A stretch of DNA of 64,000 bases. Source: Geothrix sp. Its GTDB lineage: Bacteria > Acidobacteriota > Holophagae > Holophagales > Holophagaceae. The position numbers and the translations under genes are program-made. Position 1 is the stretch's first letter; every line of letters starts with the position of its first letter. The notes beneath the pieces are model-generated. The model saw nothing but the letters and a program-made list of their open reading frames with translations, did no database searches and had not been told where the DNA came from. Below are positions 9,093 through 17,372 of this stretch, piece by piece. The stretch lies in the NCBI GenBank assembly GCA_019449415.1, contig JAGRPP010000015.1, forward strand, positions 124,001-188,000, read 5' to 3'.

Positions 9093-9635
9093 ATGAAACT
9101 GGCACTGGTGGGCGGAAGTCTCCGCGCCGGATCCCTCAACGCCCGCCTGCTGCGCCACCTCGCCCGGGCGCTGGAGGGCCGGGGCCACGAGGTGGCGGCC
9201 TTCACGGGGGAGGCGCTGCGCCTGCCGCTCTACGAGGAGGGGACCGCGCCCTCGGCTGAAGCCCAGACCCTGCATGGCGCCCTCCGGGAGGCCCAGGGCC
9301 TGGTCATCGTGTCGCCGGAGTACAACTCGGGCATCCCGGGCCACCTGAAGAATGTCGTGGACTGGCTCAGCACCATGAAACCCAGCCCCTGGCCCGACCT
9401 GCCGGTGCTGCTCTGCAGCGCGAGTCCCGGGGCCTTCGGCGGCGCCCGTGGCCTGGTGGCTTGGCGGGCCACCCTCGCCAACATGGGGGCCCTGGCCCTG
9501 CCGGAGGCCATCACGGTGCCTCATGCGGACCAGCAGCTGGATGCGGAGGGCGCGCCCACGGACCCCCGCACCGCCGTCTCGGTCCCGAGGGTCCTGGAGA
9601 AGTTCCTCTCCCTGGCGGCGCGGCTCCATCCATGA
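9093..9635 (+). CDS. NADPH-dependent FMN reductase (flavodoxin-like fold)
   Basis: The 180-residue protein belongs to the NAD(P)H-dependent FMN/quinone/chromate reductase family. The FMN phosphate-binding loop is GGSLRAGSLN near the N-terminus, and SPEYNSGIPGHLKNVVDWLS at about residues 75-94 is the classic flavin-contact block. An AAGGGAGG ribosome-binding site sits just before the ATG at 9093. The divergent bacilliredoxin suggests a role in redox or oxidative stress handling. The physiological electron acceptor is unknown. Confidence 0.92.
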   Translation: MKLALVGGSLRAGSLNARLLRHLARALEGRGHEVAAFTGEALRLPLYEEGTAPSAEAQTLHGALREAQGLVIVSPEYNSGIPGHLKNVVDWLSTMKPSPWPDLPVLLCSASPGAFGGARGLVAWRATLANMGALALPEAITVPHADQQLDAEGAPTDPRTAVSVPRVLEKFLSLAARLHP

Positions 9636-9716
9636 GCATGAGTCGCGACCATGAGCCATGAGTCTCGGCCGTGGGGCATGTTCGTGCGATCCTGAACGAC
9701 CTTTCCGGAGCCCGTC

Positions 9717-11489
9717 ATGAAGGACTTCTTCAAGAGTTTCTTCGCCGCCCTGCTGGCCCTGATGGTGGCTGGCGGGTTGGCCGTCTTTCTATTCTTCGGC
9801 CTGCTGGCGGCCGTCGGCTCCTCGGGCAAGCCCACGGTTCCGACCAAGGCCGTGCTGATCTTCGACCTGGATACCAGCCTGTCGGACGGCGACCGCGATC
9901 CTGAACCCAGCGAGGCCCTCAGCGAGGCCCTGGGCGGCGCCGGGAGCCACAGCCAGGCGCTTCCGGCGGCCATCGAGGCCCTGGACCGGGCCGCCACCGA
10001 CAGCCGCATCACGGCCCTGTTCCTCACAGGCAACCTGCAGGGCGCGGGCCCTGCCCAGCTGCGGGAGCTGCGGGAGGCCATCCAGCGATTCAAGGCGAAG
10101 AAGCCCGTGCTGGCCTACAACCTGGGTTGGGCGAAGCGGGACTTCTACCTGGCCGCTGGCGCCACGACCGTGTTCATGAACCCCTTCGGAGAGATGGAAC
10201 TGAACGGCCTGGCCAGCGAGCCCATGTTCTTCGGCGAGGCTTTCAAGAAGTACGGCGTGGAGGTGCAGGTCACCCGCGTGGGCAAATACAAGAGCGCGGT
10301 GGAACCCTTCATCACCGACCGCATGAGCGAACCCAACCGCGAACAGGTGCAGAAGCTGCTCGACGACATCTGGTCCGAGTGGAAGGAGACGGTCGCCAAG
10401 GACCGGAAGAAGGCGCCTGCGGATCTGCAGGCCATCGCGGACGAACGGGGTCTGATCGAAGCGGACGAGGCGAAGAAGCTGGGCCTGATCGACCGCATCG
10501 CGCCCTATGACGAAGTGCTCGACGAGCTGAAGAAGCTGGCCGGGAAGCAGTCCAAGGACAAGGATTTCCCCCAGATCACCCTGGCGACCTACGCCGGCAT
10601 CCCCGGCGAGGCGAAGACCGGCAAGACCCGCATCGCCGTCGTCGTGGCCGAGGGCGAGATCGTGGATGGCGAAGGCAAGTCCACCCAGGTGGGCGGCGAA
10701 CGCCTCAGCCGGGAGCTCCGCCGCCTGCGTCTCGACGAGCGCGTCAAGGCCGTGGTGCTGCGCGTGAACAGCCCCGGCGGCAGCGCTTCGGCCTCGGAGC
10801 TCATCCAGCGGGAAGTCATCCTCACGAAGAAGATGAAGCCCCTGGTGGTGTCCATGGGGCACCTCGCGGCCTCTGGCGGCTACTGGATCAGCACCTACGG
10901 AGACCGCATCTTCGCCGAACCCAGCACCATCACGGGTTCCATCGGCGTCTTCGGCCTGCTGCCCAATGTGAAGAAGCTGGCCAACGAGCACGGCATCACC
11001 TGGGACAGCGTGCAGACGGCGAAGCTGGCCAACCCCATGACCCTGACGCGGCCCAAGAATGATCTGGAGCTGACGCGCATCCAGGGCCTGGTGGACCGCA
11101 TCTACGAGCAGTTCGTGGCCAAGGTGGCCGACAGCCGGAAGATGAAGAAGGAAGCCGTCCATGAGATCGCCCAGGGGCGCGTGTGGTCCGGCCAGGAGGC
11201 CCTCAAGCTGGGCCTGGTGGACGAGATCGGTGGACTCGGCGCGGCGGTGAAGCACGCGGCAACCATGGCCAAGGCGGACGGGGACTACTACCTGGTCGGC
11301 CCCGAGCGAGAGCAGGACACGCTCAAGGAACTGCTGAAGAGCCTGGGCGGGAAGCCCCGGAAGCTGGCGAAACCGGGCCCCGTGGATGCGCTGGCGGGCG
11401 GTCTCCTACGGCAGGTGGACCTGCTGACCTCGCTGAACGATCCCAGGGGCGTCTACGCCAGGCTGCCCTTCGACCTCGAGCTGAAATAG
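9717..11489 (+). CDS. sppA: Signal peptide peptidase SppA, long (67K) type
   Basis: SppA degrades signal peptides left in the inner membrane after export. The 590-residue length matches the long E. coli type with two tandem S49 domains. An N-terminal membrane anchor (about residues 7-33) is followed by the first domain, with catalytic Lys192 in KYKSAVEPF, and the second, with catalytic Ser356 in NSPGGSAS. The MGHLAASGGYW block follows. The periplasmic Ser/Lys dyad is complete. A MarC-family gene starts four bases after the stop, so the two are probably co-transcribed. Confidence 0.95.
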   Translation: MKDFFKSFFAALLALMVAGGLAVFLFFGLLAAVGSSGKPTVPTKAVLIFDLDTSLSDGDRDPEPSEALSEALGGAGSHSQALPAAIEALDRAATDSRITALFLTGNLQGAGPAQLRELREAIQRFKAKKPVLAYNLGWAKRDFYLAAGATTVFMNPFGEMELNGLASEPMFFGEAFKKYGVEVQVTRVGKYKSAVEPFITDRMSEPNREQVQKLLDDIWSEWKETVAKDRKKAPADLQAIADERGLIEADEAKKLGLIDRIAPYDEVLDELKKLAGKQSKDKDFPQITLATYAGIPGEAKTGKTRIAVVVAEGEIVDGEGKSTQVGGERLSRELRRLRLDERVKAVVLRVNSPGGSASASELIQREVILTKKMKPLVVSMGHLAASGGYWISTYGDRIFAEPSTITGSIGVFGLLPNVKKLANEHGITWDSVQTAKLANPMTLTRPKNDLELTRIQGLVDRIYEQFVAKVADSRKMKKEAVHEIAQGRVWSGQEALKLGLVDEIGGLGAAVKHAATMAKADGDYYLVGPEREQDTLKELLKSLGGKPRKLAKPGPVDALAGGLLRQVDLLTSLNDPRGVYARLPFDLELK

Positions 11490-11493
11490 CTCC

Positions 11494-12111
11494 ATGGATT
11501 CGTCCTCCTTCATCTCCGCGGTCGTGCTGCTGGTGCTGGTGACCGATCCCCTGGGCAACATCCCGCTCTTCATCGGGCTGTTGCGCCAGGTGGATCCGGC
11601 CCGGCGGCAGCGGATCATCGTCCGCGAGGTGCTGTTCGCCTTCGCCATCCTGCTCTTCTTCGCGTTCTTCGGGCAGAAGGTGCTGCGCCTCATGCACCTC
11701 ACGGACACCTCGCTCGGCATCGCCGGCGGCGTGATCCTCTTTCTCATCGCGTTGAAGATGGTCTTCCCGCATCCCGAGGGGAGGGGGGCCGACCACCCCA
11801 TCCACGGGGAACCCTTCCTCGTGCCCCTGGCCATCCCCTTCATCGCCGGCCCGTCGGCCATCGCCACCGTGCTGCTGCTGGTCAGCCGCGAGCCGCACCG
11901 GCTCTGGGAATGGCTGGGCGCCCTGTCCGTGGCCATGGCGATCTCGGCCGTGGTGCTGGGTTTCGCGGAGAAGATCGCGGATTTCCTGGGGGAGCAGGTC
12001 ACCTTGGCCTTCGAGCGGCTCATGGGTCTGGTGCTGACCGCCATCGCCATCGAGATGCTGCTGGCGGGCATCGAGAAATTCGTGCACCAGATCCGCCTCG
12101 CGGGAGCCTGA
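11494..12111 (+). CDS. MarC family integral membrane protein
   Basis: The 205-residue protein shows six hydrophobic segments and the MarC family blocks VTDPLGNIPLF near the N-terminus and PLAIPFIAGPSAIATVLLL in the middle, which form the conserved repeated core. The family was named after the E. coli mar locus, but its role in drug resistance was later withdrawn and its transport substrate is unknown. It begins four bases after sppA, so translation is probably coupled. Placed in the inner membrane by topology. Confidence 0.9.
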   Translation: MDSSSFISAVVLLVLVTDPLGNIPLFIGLLRQVDPARRQRIIVREVLFAFAILLFFAFFGQKVLRLMHLTDTSLGIAGGVILFLIALKMVFPHPEGRGADHPIHGEPFLVPLAIPFIAGPSAIATVLLLVSREPHRLWEWLGALSVAMAISAVVLGFAEKIADFLGEQVTLAFERLMGLVLTAIAIEMLLAGIEKFVHQIRLAGA

Positions 12112-12166
12112 CCAGCCCCCTCAAGATGCGCCTGATCCTTCCGATAGGAGGTACAGGAGCAGATGA

Positions 12167-12739
12167 ATGAGGGTTCGTGCGTGCCTGCCCATGGGCCTGA
12201 TGCTGCTCATGGTGGCTTCCACCGGATGTGAGCGGAACGAGACCCGGCGGGCCCGCCAGGTCATGGATCTGGTCCGGACGATGGAGACCGAGCTGCAAAC
12301 CACGGCCAAGCAGGCCGCGGGGGCCTTCTCGCGGCGGGCGGATTTCGAGGACCTGCGGATGGCCTTCGGCGATGAGCGCTTCGATGCGGGCACGCCGCTG
12401 GGGCCCGACTTCCAGGGAAACCTCGCGGCGATGATCCAGGGGTTGCATGCCCAGTTCGAGAAGGAGCCCAAGGATGCGGGATTCCCGAAGAAGGTGGCCC
12501 GCCGGATCAACCAGTTCGGCCAATGGTGGTCGTTCGTCCGGCACTATCTCGAAACGAGGCGGGACCAGCTGAACCGGGCCGCAGCCAAGGGAGAGGAGCC
12601 CGTGAACCTGCCCGGTGGGCGGACGCTCCGTGGGGAGGTTCTCAAGACCCTGGCGGAGGTCATCAAGGCGGTCGAGGCCTTCGAGACCATCACGAATCGC
12701 TGCGCCCGAGGGATCGAGGGCATCGTCGCCCGCTCCTGA
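12167..12739 (+). CDS. Possible lipoprotein of unknown function
   Basis: The 190-residue product starts with a hydrophobic leader ending in VASTGC at residues 16-21, a weak lipobox. If real, Cys21 would be lipidated and the protein anchored to a membrane facing the periplasm. The remainder is helical and charged, rich in Arg, Glu and Lys, with no motif I recognise. AGGAGG and CAGGAG sites lie upstream of the ATG. It follows the MarC-family gene by 55 bp on the same strand and is convergent with the DUF4442 gene at 12764. Coding status is well supported by frame length and leader; function is not. Confidence 0.65.
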   Translation: MRVRACLPMGLMLLMVASTGCERNETRRARQVMDLVRTMETELQTTAKQAAGAFSRRADFEDLRMAFGDERFDAGTPLGPDFQGNLAAMIQGLHAQFEKEPKDAGFPKKVARRINQFGQWWSFVRHYLETRRDQLNRAAAKGEEPVNLPGGRTLRGEVLKTLAEVIKAVEAFETITNRCARGIEGIVARS

Positions 12740-12763
12740 TGCGGGTGCCTTGAGGGGCCGGCC

Positions 12764-13249
12764 TCAGCTCCGGCGCTTGAGGCTGAGCTCGAGCACGAAA
12801 GCCGCCACCGGCTCGAAGGTGCCATCCGGGGCCTTCACCGCCGCCTGGATGGCCATGGGTTCAGTGATGCGGTCTTCCGAAGCCAAGGCACGGCGCACCT
12901 GGTCGCGGATGGCCTCGCCATCCTCGCAGATGAAGTAGACATCGGATTCGGGGCGCTTGAGGAAGGTGGCCTGGAAGGCCTTGAAGACCAGGGACACCGG
13001 CTGTCCGGACCGCTTGATCTGATCCATGGCGAGCAGGCCCCCGGCGCAGTCAGCCCCGATGGCGAGGGCGCCGAAATACATCGAACCCAAGTGATTGCGG
13101 GTCCACCGCCGGAGCGGAACCCGGACTACGCAGCGGGTTTCGCTGAGTTCCATGACGCTGGGATGCACGGAGGCCAGGAGGGGGATCTTCAGCCAGCCGA
13201 AGAGGCGCATGCCGAAGGTCTGCTTGAACCGCTGCAGGGCCCCGGGCAT
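12764..13249 (-). CDS. DUF4442 hotdog-fold protein (thioesterase-like), second copy
   Basis: The 161-residue protein is a paralog of the product at 4633-5094: same N-terminal LFGWLKIPLL helix, same RRWTRNHLGSMYFGALAIGAD hotdog block and a basic FKAFQATFLKRPESD strand. An acyl-thioesterase role is a family inference. It starts three bases after the rimM stop, so it sits at the 3' end of the ffh-rpsP-khpA-rimM cluster, in the place where trmD usually lies. A link to ribosome biogenesis is not implied by the family. Confidence 0.78.
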   Translation of the reverse strand: MPGALQRFKQTFGMRLFGWLKIPLLASVHPSVMELSETRCVVRVPLRRWTRNHLGSMYFGALAIGADCAGGLLAMDQIKRSGQPVSLVFKAFQATFLKRPESDVYFICEDGEAIRDQVRRALASEDRITEPMAIQAAVKAPDGTFEPVAAFVLELSLKRRS

Positions 13250-13252
13250 GAG

Positions 13253-13804
13253 TCAGTCCCCGACCTGGTTGACATCCAGCAGGCCCTCGGGCGGATCGAG
13301 GTCCAGGTGGCGATTCGGCAGATCGAGGGTCCACCAGGCCTTGATGTACGGGATGTCCCGCTGGCCGGTGCGCCCGGGCCGCAGGTCGCGCATCACGACC
13401 ATGTCGTAGCCGGCGGGACCGGGGTCAAGGCGCAGCACCTCGCCCACCTTCCGGCCCGCGATAAAGACCTCGCAGCCGATCCACTGGTGCCGGAAGGTCT
13501 CACCCTCGGGGAGTTCGGCGGCGGCCTCGGGCATCCAGAGCGCCCAGCCCTTGAGGGGCTCGGCGGCGGTGCGATCGGGGATGTCCTTGAAGGCCAGGCA
13601 GGGGCGGTCCTGGTGCCAGCGGAAGCTGCGCAGGGCGACGATGCGGGCGGGCGGAGCCGCCTCGGCGCTTTCCAGGCTCAGGTGGGGCGGGGCAAGCACC
13701 AGACCCTGGATACCCTCCAGGCGCCCGGGTTCGTCCATGACCGAATGGAAGAGGAACTCGCCCTTGAGTCCCTGCACTTTGGCGAGATGACCCGCGAGGA
13801 GCAT
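13253..13804 (-). CDS. rimM: Ribosome maturation factor RimM
   Basis: RimM binds S19 and helps mature the 30S head during 16S rRNA processing. The 183-residue length fits. The N-terminal domain carries the GHLAKVQGLKGEF block (the family's G-x-hGlxG motif), and the C-terminal PRC-barrel contains IGCEVFIAGRKVGEV and RDIPYIKAWWTLDL. The ATG at 13804 directly abuts the khpA stop, with a GGGAGG site inside the end of khpA. Order rpsP-khpA-rimM is the standard one and supports the call. Confidence 0.92.
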   Translation of the reverse strand: MLLAGHLAKVQGLKGEFLFHSVMDEPGRLEGIQGLVLAPPHLSLESAEAAPPARIVALRSFRWHQDRPCLAFKDIPDRTAAEPLKGWALWMPEAAAELPEGETFRHQWIGCEVFIAGRKVGEVLRLDPGPAGYDMVVMRDLRPGRTGQRDIPYIKAWWTLDLPNRHLDLDPPEGLLDVNQVGD

Positions 13805-14059
13805 CTAGGCCTCCCGCTCGTCCTCGTCGTCGAGTTCGAGGCCCACCACCAGGCCTGCCTTCTCGCCGGCGGTCTTGCAGAGGGTCCGCAGGGCGGAAAT
13901 CATGCGCCCGTGCTTGCCGATGATGCGACCGCGGTCCTTGGGATCGGCGAAGATGAGGGCATCGCGCTTCTTCCCCTCGCCGCTGATCTCGATGCGGAGG
14001 GCCTCCGGATGGTCCAGGAGGGGCGTCAGGACATCGCGCAGGAAGGCTTCAAGATTCAT
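13805..14059 (-). CDS. khpA: KH-domain RNA-binding protein KhpA
   Basis: The 84-residue protein is a single KH domain with the GKHGRMI loop (preceded by DRGRII) that contacts RNA. KhpA is a small RNA chaperone that in some bacteria pairs with KhpB and influences division and cell shape. Its position between rpsP and rimM is the classical one. The acidic tail DDEDERE is short and probably disordered. A GGAG site precedes the ATG. A hairpin in the 63-bp gap to rpsP may lower expression relative to S16. Confidence 0.93.
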   Translation of the reverse strand: MNLEAFLRDVLTPLLDHPEALRIEISGEGKKRDALIFADPKDRGRIIGKHGRMISALRTLCKTAGEKAGLVVGLELDDEDEREA

Positions 14060-14080
14060 GGTCGCTCCGCATGGAACAAA

Positions 14081-14106
14081 GAAAGCCGGACCTCGGCCCG
14101 GCTTTC
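14081..14106 (-). terminator. Hairpin between rpsP and khpA
   Basis: GAAAGCCGG (14081-14089) pairs with CCGGCTTTC (14098-14106) around an eight-base loop. On the minus strand it is followed by a partial U-run (TTTGTT). It probably acts as a leaky terminator that allows more S16 than KhpA and RimM to be made. Confidence 0.6.
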
Positions 14107-14122
14107 ATGGATCTGAATCGGG

Positions 14123-14365
14123 CTAGATGATCTGGTTCTTCTTGAACAGATCGAGCACGGTCTTGGAGGGCTGGGCGCCCTTCTGCAGCCAGGACTTGGC
14201 CTTCTCGGCGTCGATGCGGACCGCCTCGCCGGAACCGGCGATGGGGTTCACGAAGCCCAGCACTTCCACGGCGCGGCCAGTGGGGATGCGGTCGTTCTCG
14301 GAGACGACGATGTGGTAGAACGGGCGCTTCTTGGCACCATTGCGAGCAAGACGGATCGAAAGCAT
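14123..14365 (-). CDS. rpsP: 30S ribosomal protein S16
   Basis: The 80-residue product is a complete S16: LSIRLARNGAKKRPFYHIVV at the start, then a DRIPTGRAVEVLGFVNP block and the C-terminal WLQKGAQPS segment. The frame extends two codons further to a GTG at 14371, but the ATG at 14365 gives the standard N-terminus and stands the right distance from a GGGAG site. It heads the rpsP-khpA-rimM group downstream of ffh and a TPR gene. Confidence 0.97.
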   Translation of the reverse strand: MLSIRLARNGAKKRPFYHIVVSENDRIPTGRAVEVLGFVNPIAGSGEAVRIDAEKAKSWLQKGAQPSKTVLDLFKKNQII

Positions 14366-14422
14366 GGGCACTCCCTGAGCAGGAAAGTGTATCGCGGAAA
14401 GGCGCCTCGCCCAAGCGCAAAT

Positions 14423-15910
14423 TCAGGGGCCGAAGGCCGAGACCGGGAAGCTCCCCTCCAGCACCGCCTGCCGTTCGCGGATGTTCCGCCGGAGCATGGG
14501 CCAGCGGGGATGGGCCCGCATGCGTTCTAGGAACGGCGAGTTCTCGTACCAGCGGGCGCAGCTGAAGCCCTGGACGAAGGCCCGCGTGGCGCAGTCCATG
14601 GCCCGGTCGGCGTCGCCCAGGAGCGCATAGGCCTCCGCCTGCTTGAAGGTCAACTCCCCGTCGGGGATCCGGACCTTGCCGCGGATCTCGTCGATGAGCC
14701 GGAGCTGGGCCAGCCCCTGCTCCGTGCGGCCCTCCAGGAGGGCGTGGTAGACCCCGCAGAGATTCTGGAAGGGCCCTGCGCCTTTCAGCTCGCTGCCGGC
14801 CTTCATGTCGAGGAGGGCACCCTGGCGATCGCCCTTCAACAGGGCGAGGTAGCCCTGATAGAACAAGATGTCCGGTTCCGTTCGGATGGCGCGGGCCTCC
14901 TGCAGCTCCTGTTCGAAGGCTGCCCAGTTCCCAAGGTAGAGGTTGGTCGTTCCGACGGTCCAGGAGGAAGCCCCGCCCAGGGGGGACAGCAGGGCCTTTC
15001 GGTGCGCCAGCGCTGAGCTTGCCCCGGCCAGGAGGCCCGCCGTGCGACCGGCGTACGCGAAGCCCTGGTAGAGGTCCGGGGTGTTCGGCCTGAGCAGTGC
15101 GGCCTCCCGCAGGACGCCCAGGGCGAGGCTCTGATTCCCGGTATCGGTGAGCATGAGGGACCAGAGGAAGGTGGCCCGGGGGTGGCCTGGAACCAGGGCC
15201 ACGGCCCGTTGAAAAGCCTTGTGGGTAAAGGAGTTGAGGCCGATGCCCGCCTGTTCGGGGTTCACCCACAGGCTGCGGTAGAGGTGGTCGCCCAGGGTGG
15301 CCCAGGCCGTGGCGCACTGCGGCTCATCCTCTACCAGCCGCCGCGAGGCGGGCAGATGGTCCGTGGCTTCCTGGTCGTTGCGGATGGACATGGCCTGCAG
15401 CAGGGGCCAGAAGTGGTCTGGCGACCTCGGGAGGAGATCTGCCCGGAAGCGCTGGGAGGTCTTCAGGGGCCAGTGCTGGATCCAGGTGTCCAGGGCCTCC
15501 CTGGGGTCGAGCGGGGGCAACGATTCCTGGACCCACGGTTGCCCGGCCAGCAGCTGGGCCGAAGTGGTCCAGGCCGTGGTCAGGGCCAACTGCTGATGCT
15601 CCCGGCGGGCCTGGAAGCGGAACAGCAGCACGCCTCCGGGCATCTGCCGGAGGATGGCCGGATCGGGGACTGCCGCGAGATGGGTGACCGCGGCTCCTGC
15701 CAGCACCTCGAGGTGGTCGGTCATCAGGGTCTCGAGGCCGGGGTCCAGGCCCGGCTGGCCGGAAGCGGGGGCGATGATGAGCACCCGCAGCACCTTGCGG
15801 CTGCCCGTCTTCGCGCGCCAGAGCGCCAGACCGCCCAGCAGCAGGCCCAGCAGCACCACCAGGATCAGCCAAGTCCTGGTCGAGCGGGGCCCCGGCCGGA
15901 GGGAGGCCAC
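14423..15910 (-). CDS. Membrane-anchored TPR protein of unknown function
   Basis: A GTG start at 15910 overlaps the ffh stop by one base (TAGTG) and gives a 495-residue protein. One membrane helix (about residues 14-33, rich in Leu) is followed by a large soluble part. Residues from about 190 onward contain repeated helical pairs with TPR-like Ala/Tyr/Leu spacing, for example ATAWATLGDHLYR, ATFLWSLML and DILFYQGYLALLKGD. The N-terminal 150 residues match nothing I know. Its insertion between ffh and rpsP, two translation-related genes that are often close together, is unusual. The soluble part could face either side; a positive residue run before the helix favours a periplasmic position. Confidence 0.75.
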   Translation of the reverse strand: MASLRPGPRSTRTWLILVVLLGLLLGGLALWRAKTGSRKVLRVLIIAPASGQPGLDPGLETLMTDHLEVLAGAAVTHLAAVPDPAILRQMPGGVLLFRFQARREHQQLALTTAWTTSAQLLAGQPWVQESLPPLDPREALDTWIQHWPLKTSQRFRADLLPRSPDHFWPLLQAMSIRNDQEATDHLPASRRLVEDEPQCATAWATLGDHLYRSLWVNPEQAGIGLNSFTHKAFQRAVALVPGHPRATFLWSLMLTDTGNQSLALGVLREAALLRPNTPDLYQGFAYAGRTAGLLAGASSALAHRKALLSPLGGASSWTVGTTNLYLGNWAAFEQELQEARAIRTEPDILFYQGYLALLKGDRQGALLDMKAGSELKGAGPFQNLCGVYHALLEGRTEQGLAQLRLIDEIRGKVRIPDGELTFKQAEAYALLGDADRAMDCATRAFVQGFSCARWYENSPFLERMRAHPRWPMLRRNIRERQAVLEGSFPVSAFGP

Positions 15911-17268
15911 TAGAAGGGCAGGTTGGGCCCGCCGCCCATCTTGGCCATGCGCTGCATGCGGGCCATGAACTTGGGATCGTTCATCTGGCCCATCATCTTC
16001 TTCGTCTCCACGAACTGCTTGATGAGCTGGTTGATCTCGCTCACGGGCCGGCCGCTGCCCGAGGCGATGCGGCGCTTGCGCTTGCCGTCCAGCAGGTTGT
16101 GGTTGGCGCGCTCGGCGGGCGTCATGGAGTTGATGATGGCCTCGAGATGCTTGATGCGCTTGTCTGTGGCCACGCTCGCCAGCTGATCCTTCATCTGCCC
16201 CAGGCCCGGCAGCATGCCGAGGATCTTGTTCATGGAGCCCAGCTTCTGGACCTGCTGGAACTGCTTGCGCATGTCCTCCAGCGTGAACTGGTTCTTGGCC
16301 AGGCGCTTGGCCATGACCTCCGCTTCCTTCTCGTCGAGCTTGTCCTTGGCGTGCTCGATGAGGCTGAGGACATCGCCCATGCCCAGAATGCGCTGGGCCA
16401 TGCGGTCGGGGTGGAAGCGCTGGAAATCCTCCAGCTTCTCGCCCTCGCCCACGAACTTCAGGGGCTGGCCGGTGGCCTGCTTGATGCTGAAGGCCGCGCC
16501 GCCGCGGGTGTCGCCATCGGTCTTGGTGAGCACCACGCCCGTGATGCCCAGCTTCTCGTGGAAGGCCGTGGCGCTGCGGACGGCGTCCTGGCCCGTCATG
16601 GCATCGGCCACGAAGAGGATCTCGTCGGGTGAGGTGGCCGCCTTGATGCGGGCCAACTCCTCCATCAGGGTTTCGTCCAGATGCAGGCGGCCCGCGGTGT
16701 CCAGCACCACCACATCCCAGCCCTTCAGCTTCGCTTCCGCCAGGGCCGCGGCGCAGATGGCCACGGGATCCTTCTCCTCCGTGCGGAAGGAGGGGACGCC
16801 GGCATCCTTGGCCACCACATGCAGCTGCTCGATGGCCGCGGGGCGGTAGACATCCGCGGGCACCAGCAGGGGGGAGCGGCCCAGCTTCTTGAGGAAGACC
16901 GCCAGCTTGCCGCAGGTGGTGGTCTTGCCCGCACCCTGCAGGCCCACCATCATCACCACCGTCGGCGGCTTGGCGGCGAAGGCGATGGGGTGTTCCGGCG
17001 CCTGGCCGCCCATGATCTCCACCAGTTCCCGGTGGACGATGTCGATGAAGGCCTGGGTGGGGTTGAGGCCCTGCATGACCTCGGCGCCGAGGGCCTTCTC
17101 CTTCACCCGCTGGAGGAAGGTGCGGGCCACGCTCACATGGACATCGGCTTCCAGGAGGGCCATGCGGACTTCGCGCAGCACGGCTTCGAGGTTGGCTTCC
17201 GTCAGCTTGGACTGGCCCCGGAGGGCCTTCATGGCCTGGCTGAGTTTCTGGGTGAGGCTGTCGAACAT
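15910..17268 (-). CDS. ffh: Signal recognition particle protein Ffh (SRP54)
   Basis: Ffh binds signal sequences of inner-membrane proteins and, with 4.5S RNA and FtsY, delivers ribosomes to the translocon. The 452-residue protein has the N-domain, the GTPase G-domain with P-loop [10 protein letters not shown] at about residue 106, DTAGR and TKTDGD, and the methionine-rich M-domain with the RNA-binding [13 protein letters not shown]. The C-terminus is the usual Met/Gly-rich tail. The stop overlaps the GTG of the TPR gene. No 4.5S RNA gene was found in the window. Confidence 0.97.
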   Translation of the reverse strand: MFDSLTQKLSQAMKALRGQSKLTEANLEAVLREVRMALLEADVHVSVARTFLQRVKEKALGAEVMQGLNPTQAFIDIVHRELVEIMGGQAPEHPIAFAAKPPTVVMMVGLQGAGKTTTCGKLAVFLKKLGRSPLLVPADVYRPAAIEQLHVVAKDAGVPSFRTEEKDPVAICAAALAEAKLKGWDVVVLDTAGRLHLDETLMEELARIKAATSPDEILFVADAMTGQDAVRSATAFHEKLGITGVVLTKTDGDTRGGAAFSIKQATGQPLKFVGEGEKLEDFQRFHPDRMAQRILGMGDVLSLIEHAKDKLDEKEAEVMAKRLAKNQFTLEDMRKQFQQVQKLGSMNKILGMLPGLGQMKDQLASVATDKRIKHLEAIINSMTPAERANHNLLDGKRKRRIASGSGRPVSEINQLIKQFVETKKMMGQMNDPKFMARMQRMAKMGGGPNLPF

Positions 17269-17372
17269 GGGACCCCGGCATGGACCAAACGGTCATTGTA
17301 CTGGGCGGGATGCACTTTCCCCTGTTGGAAAAGGGATCCTGGGGCATAATCCTGACAAAAGGAGTCGGGATT

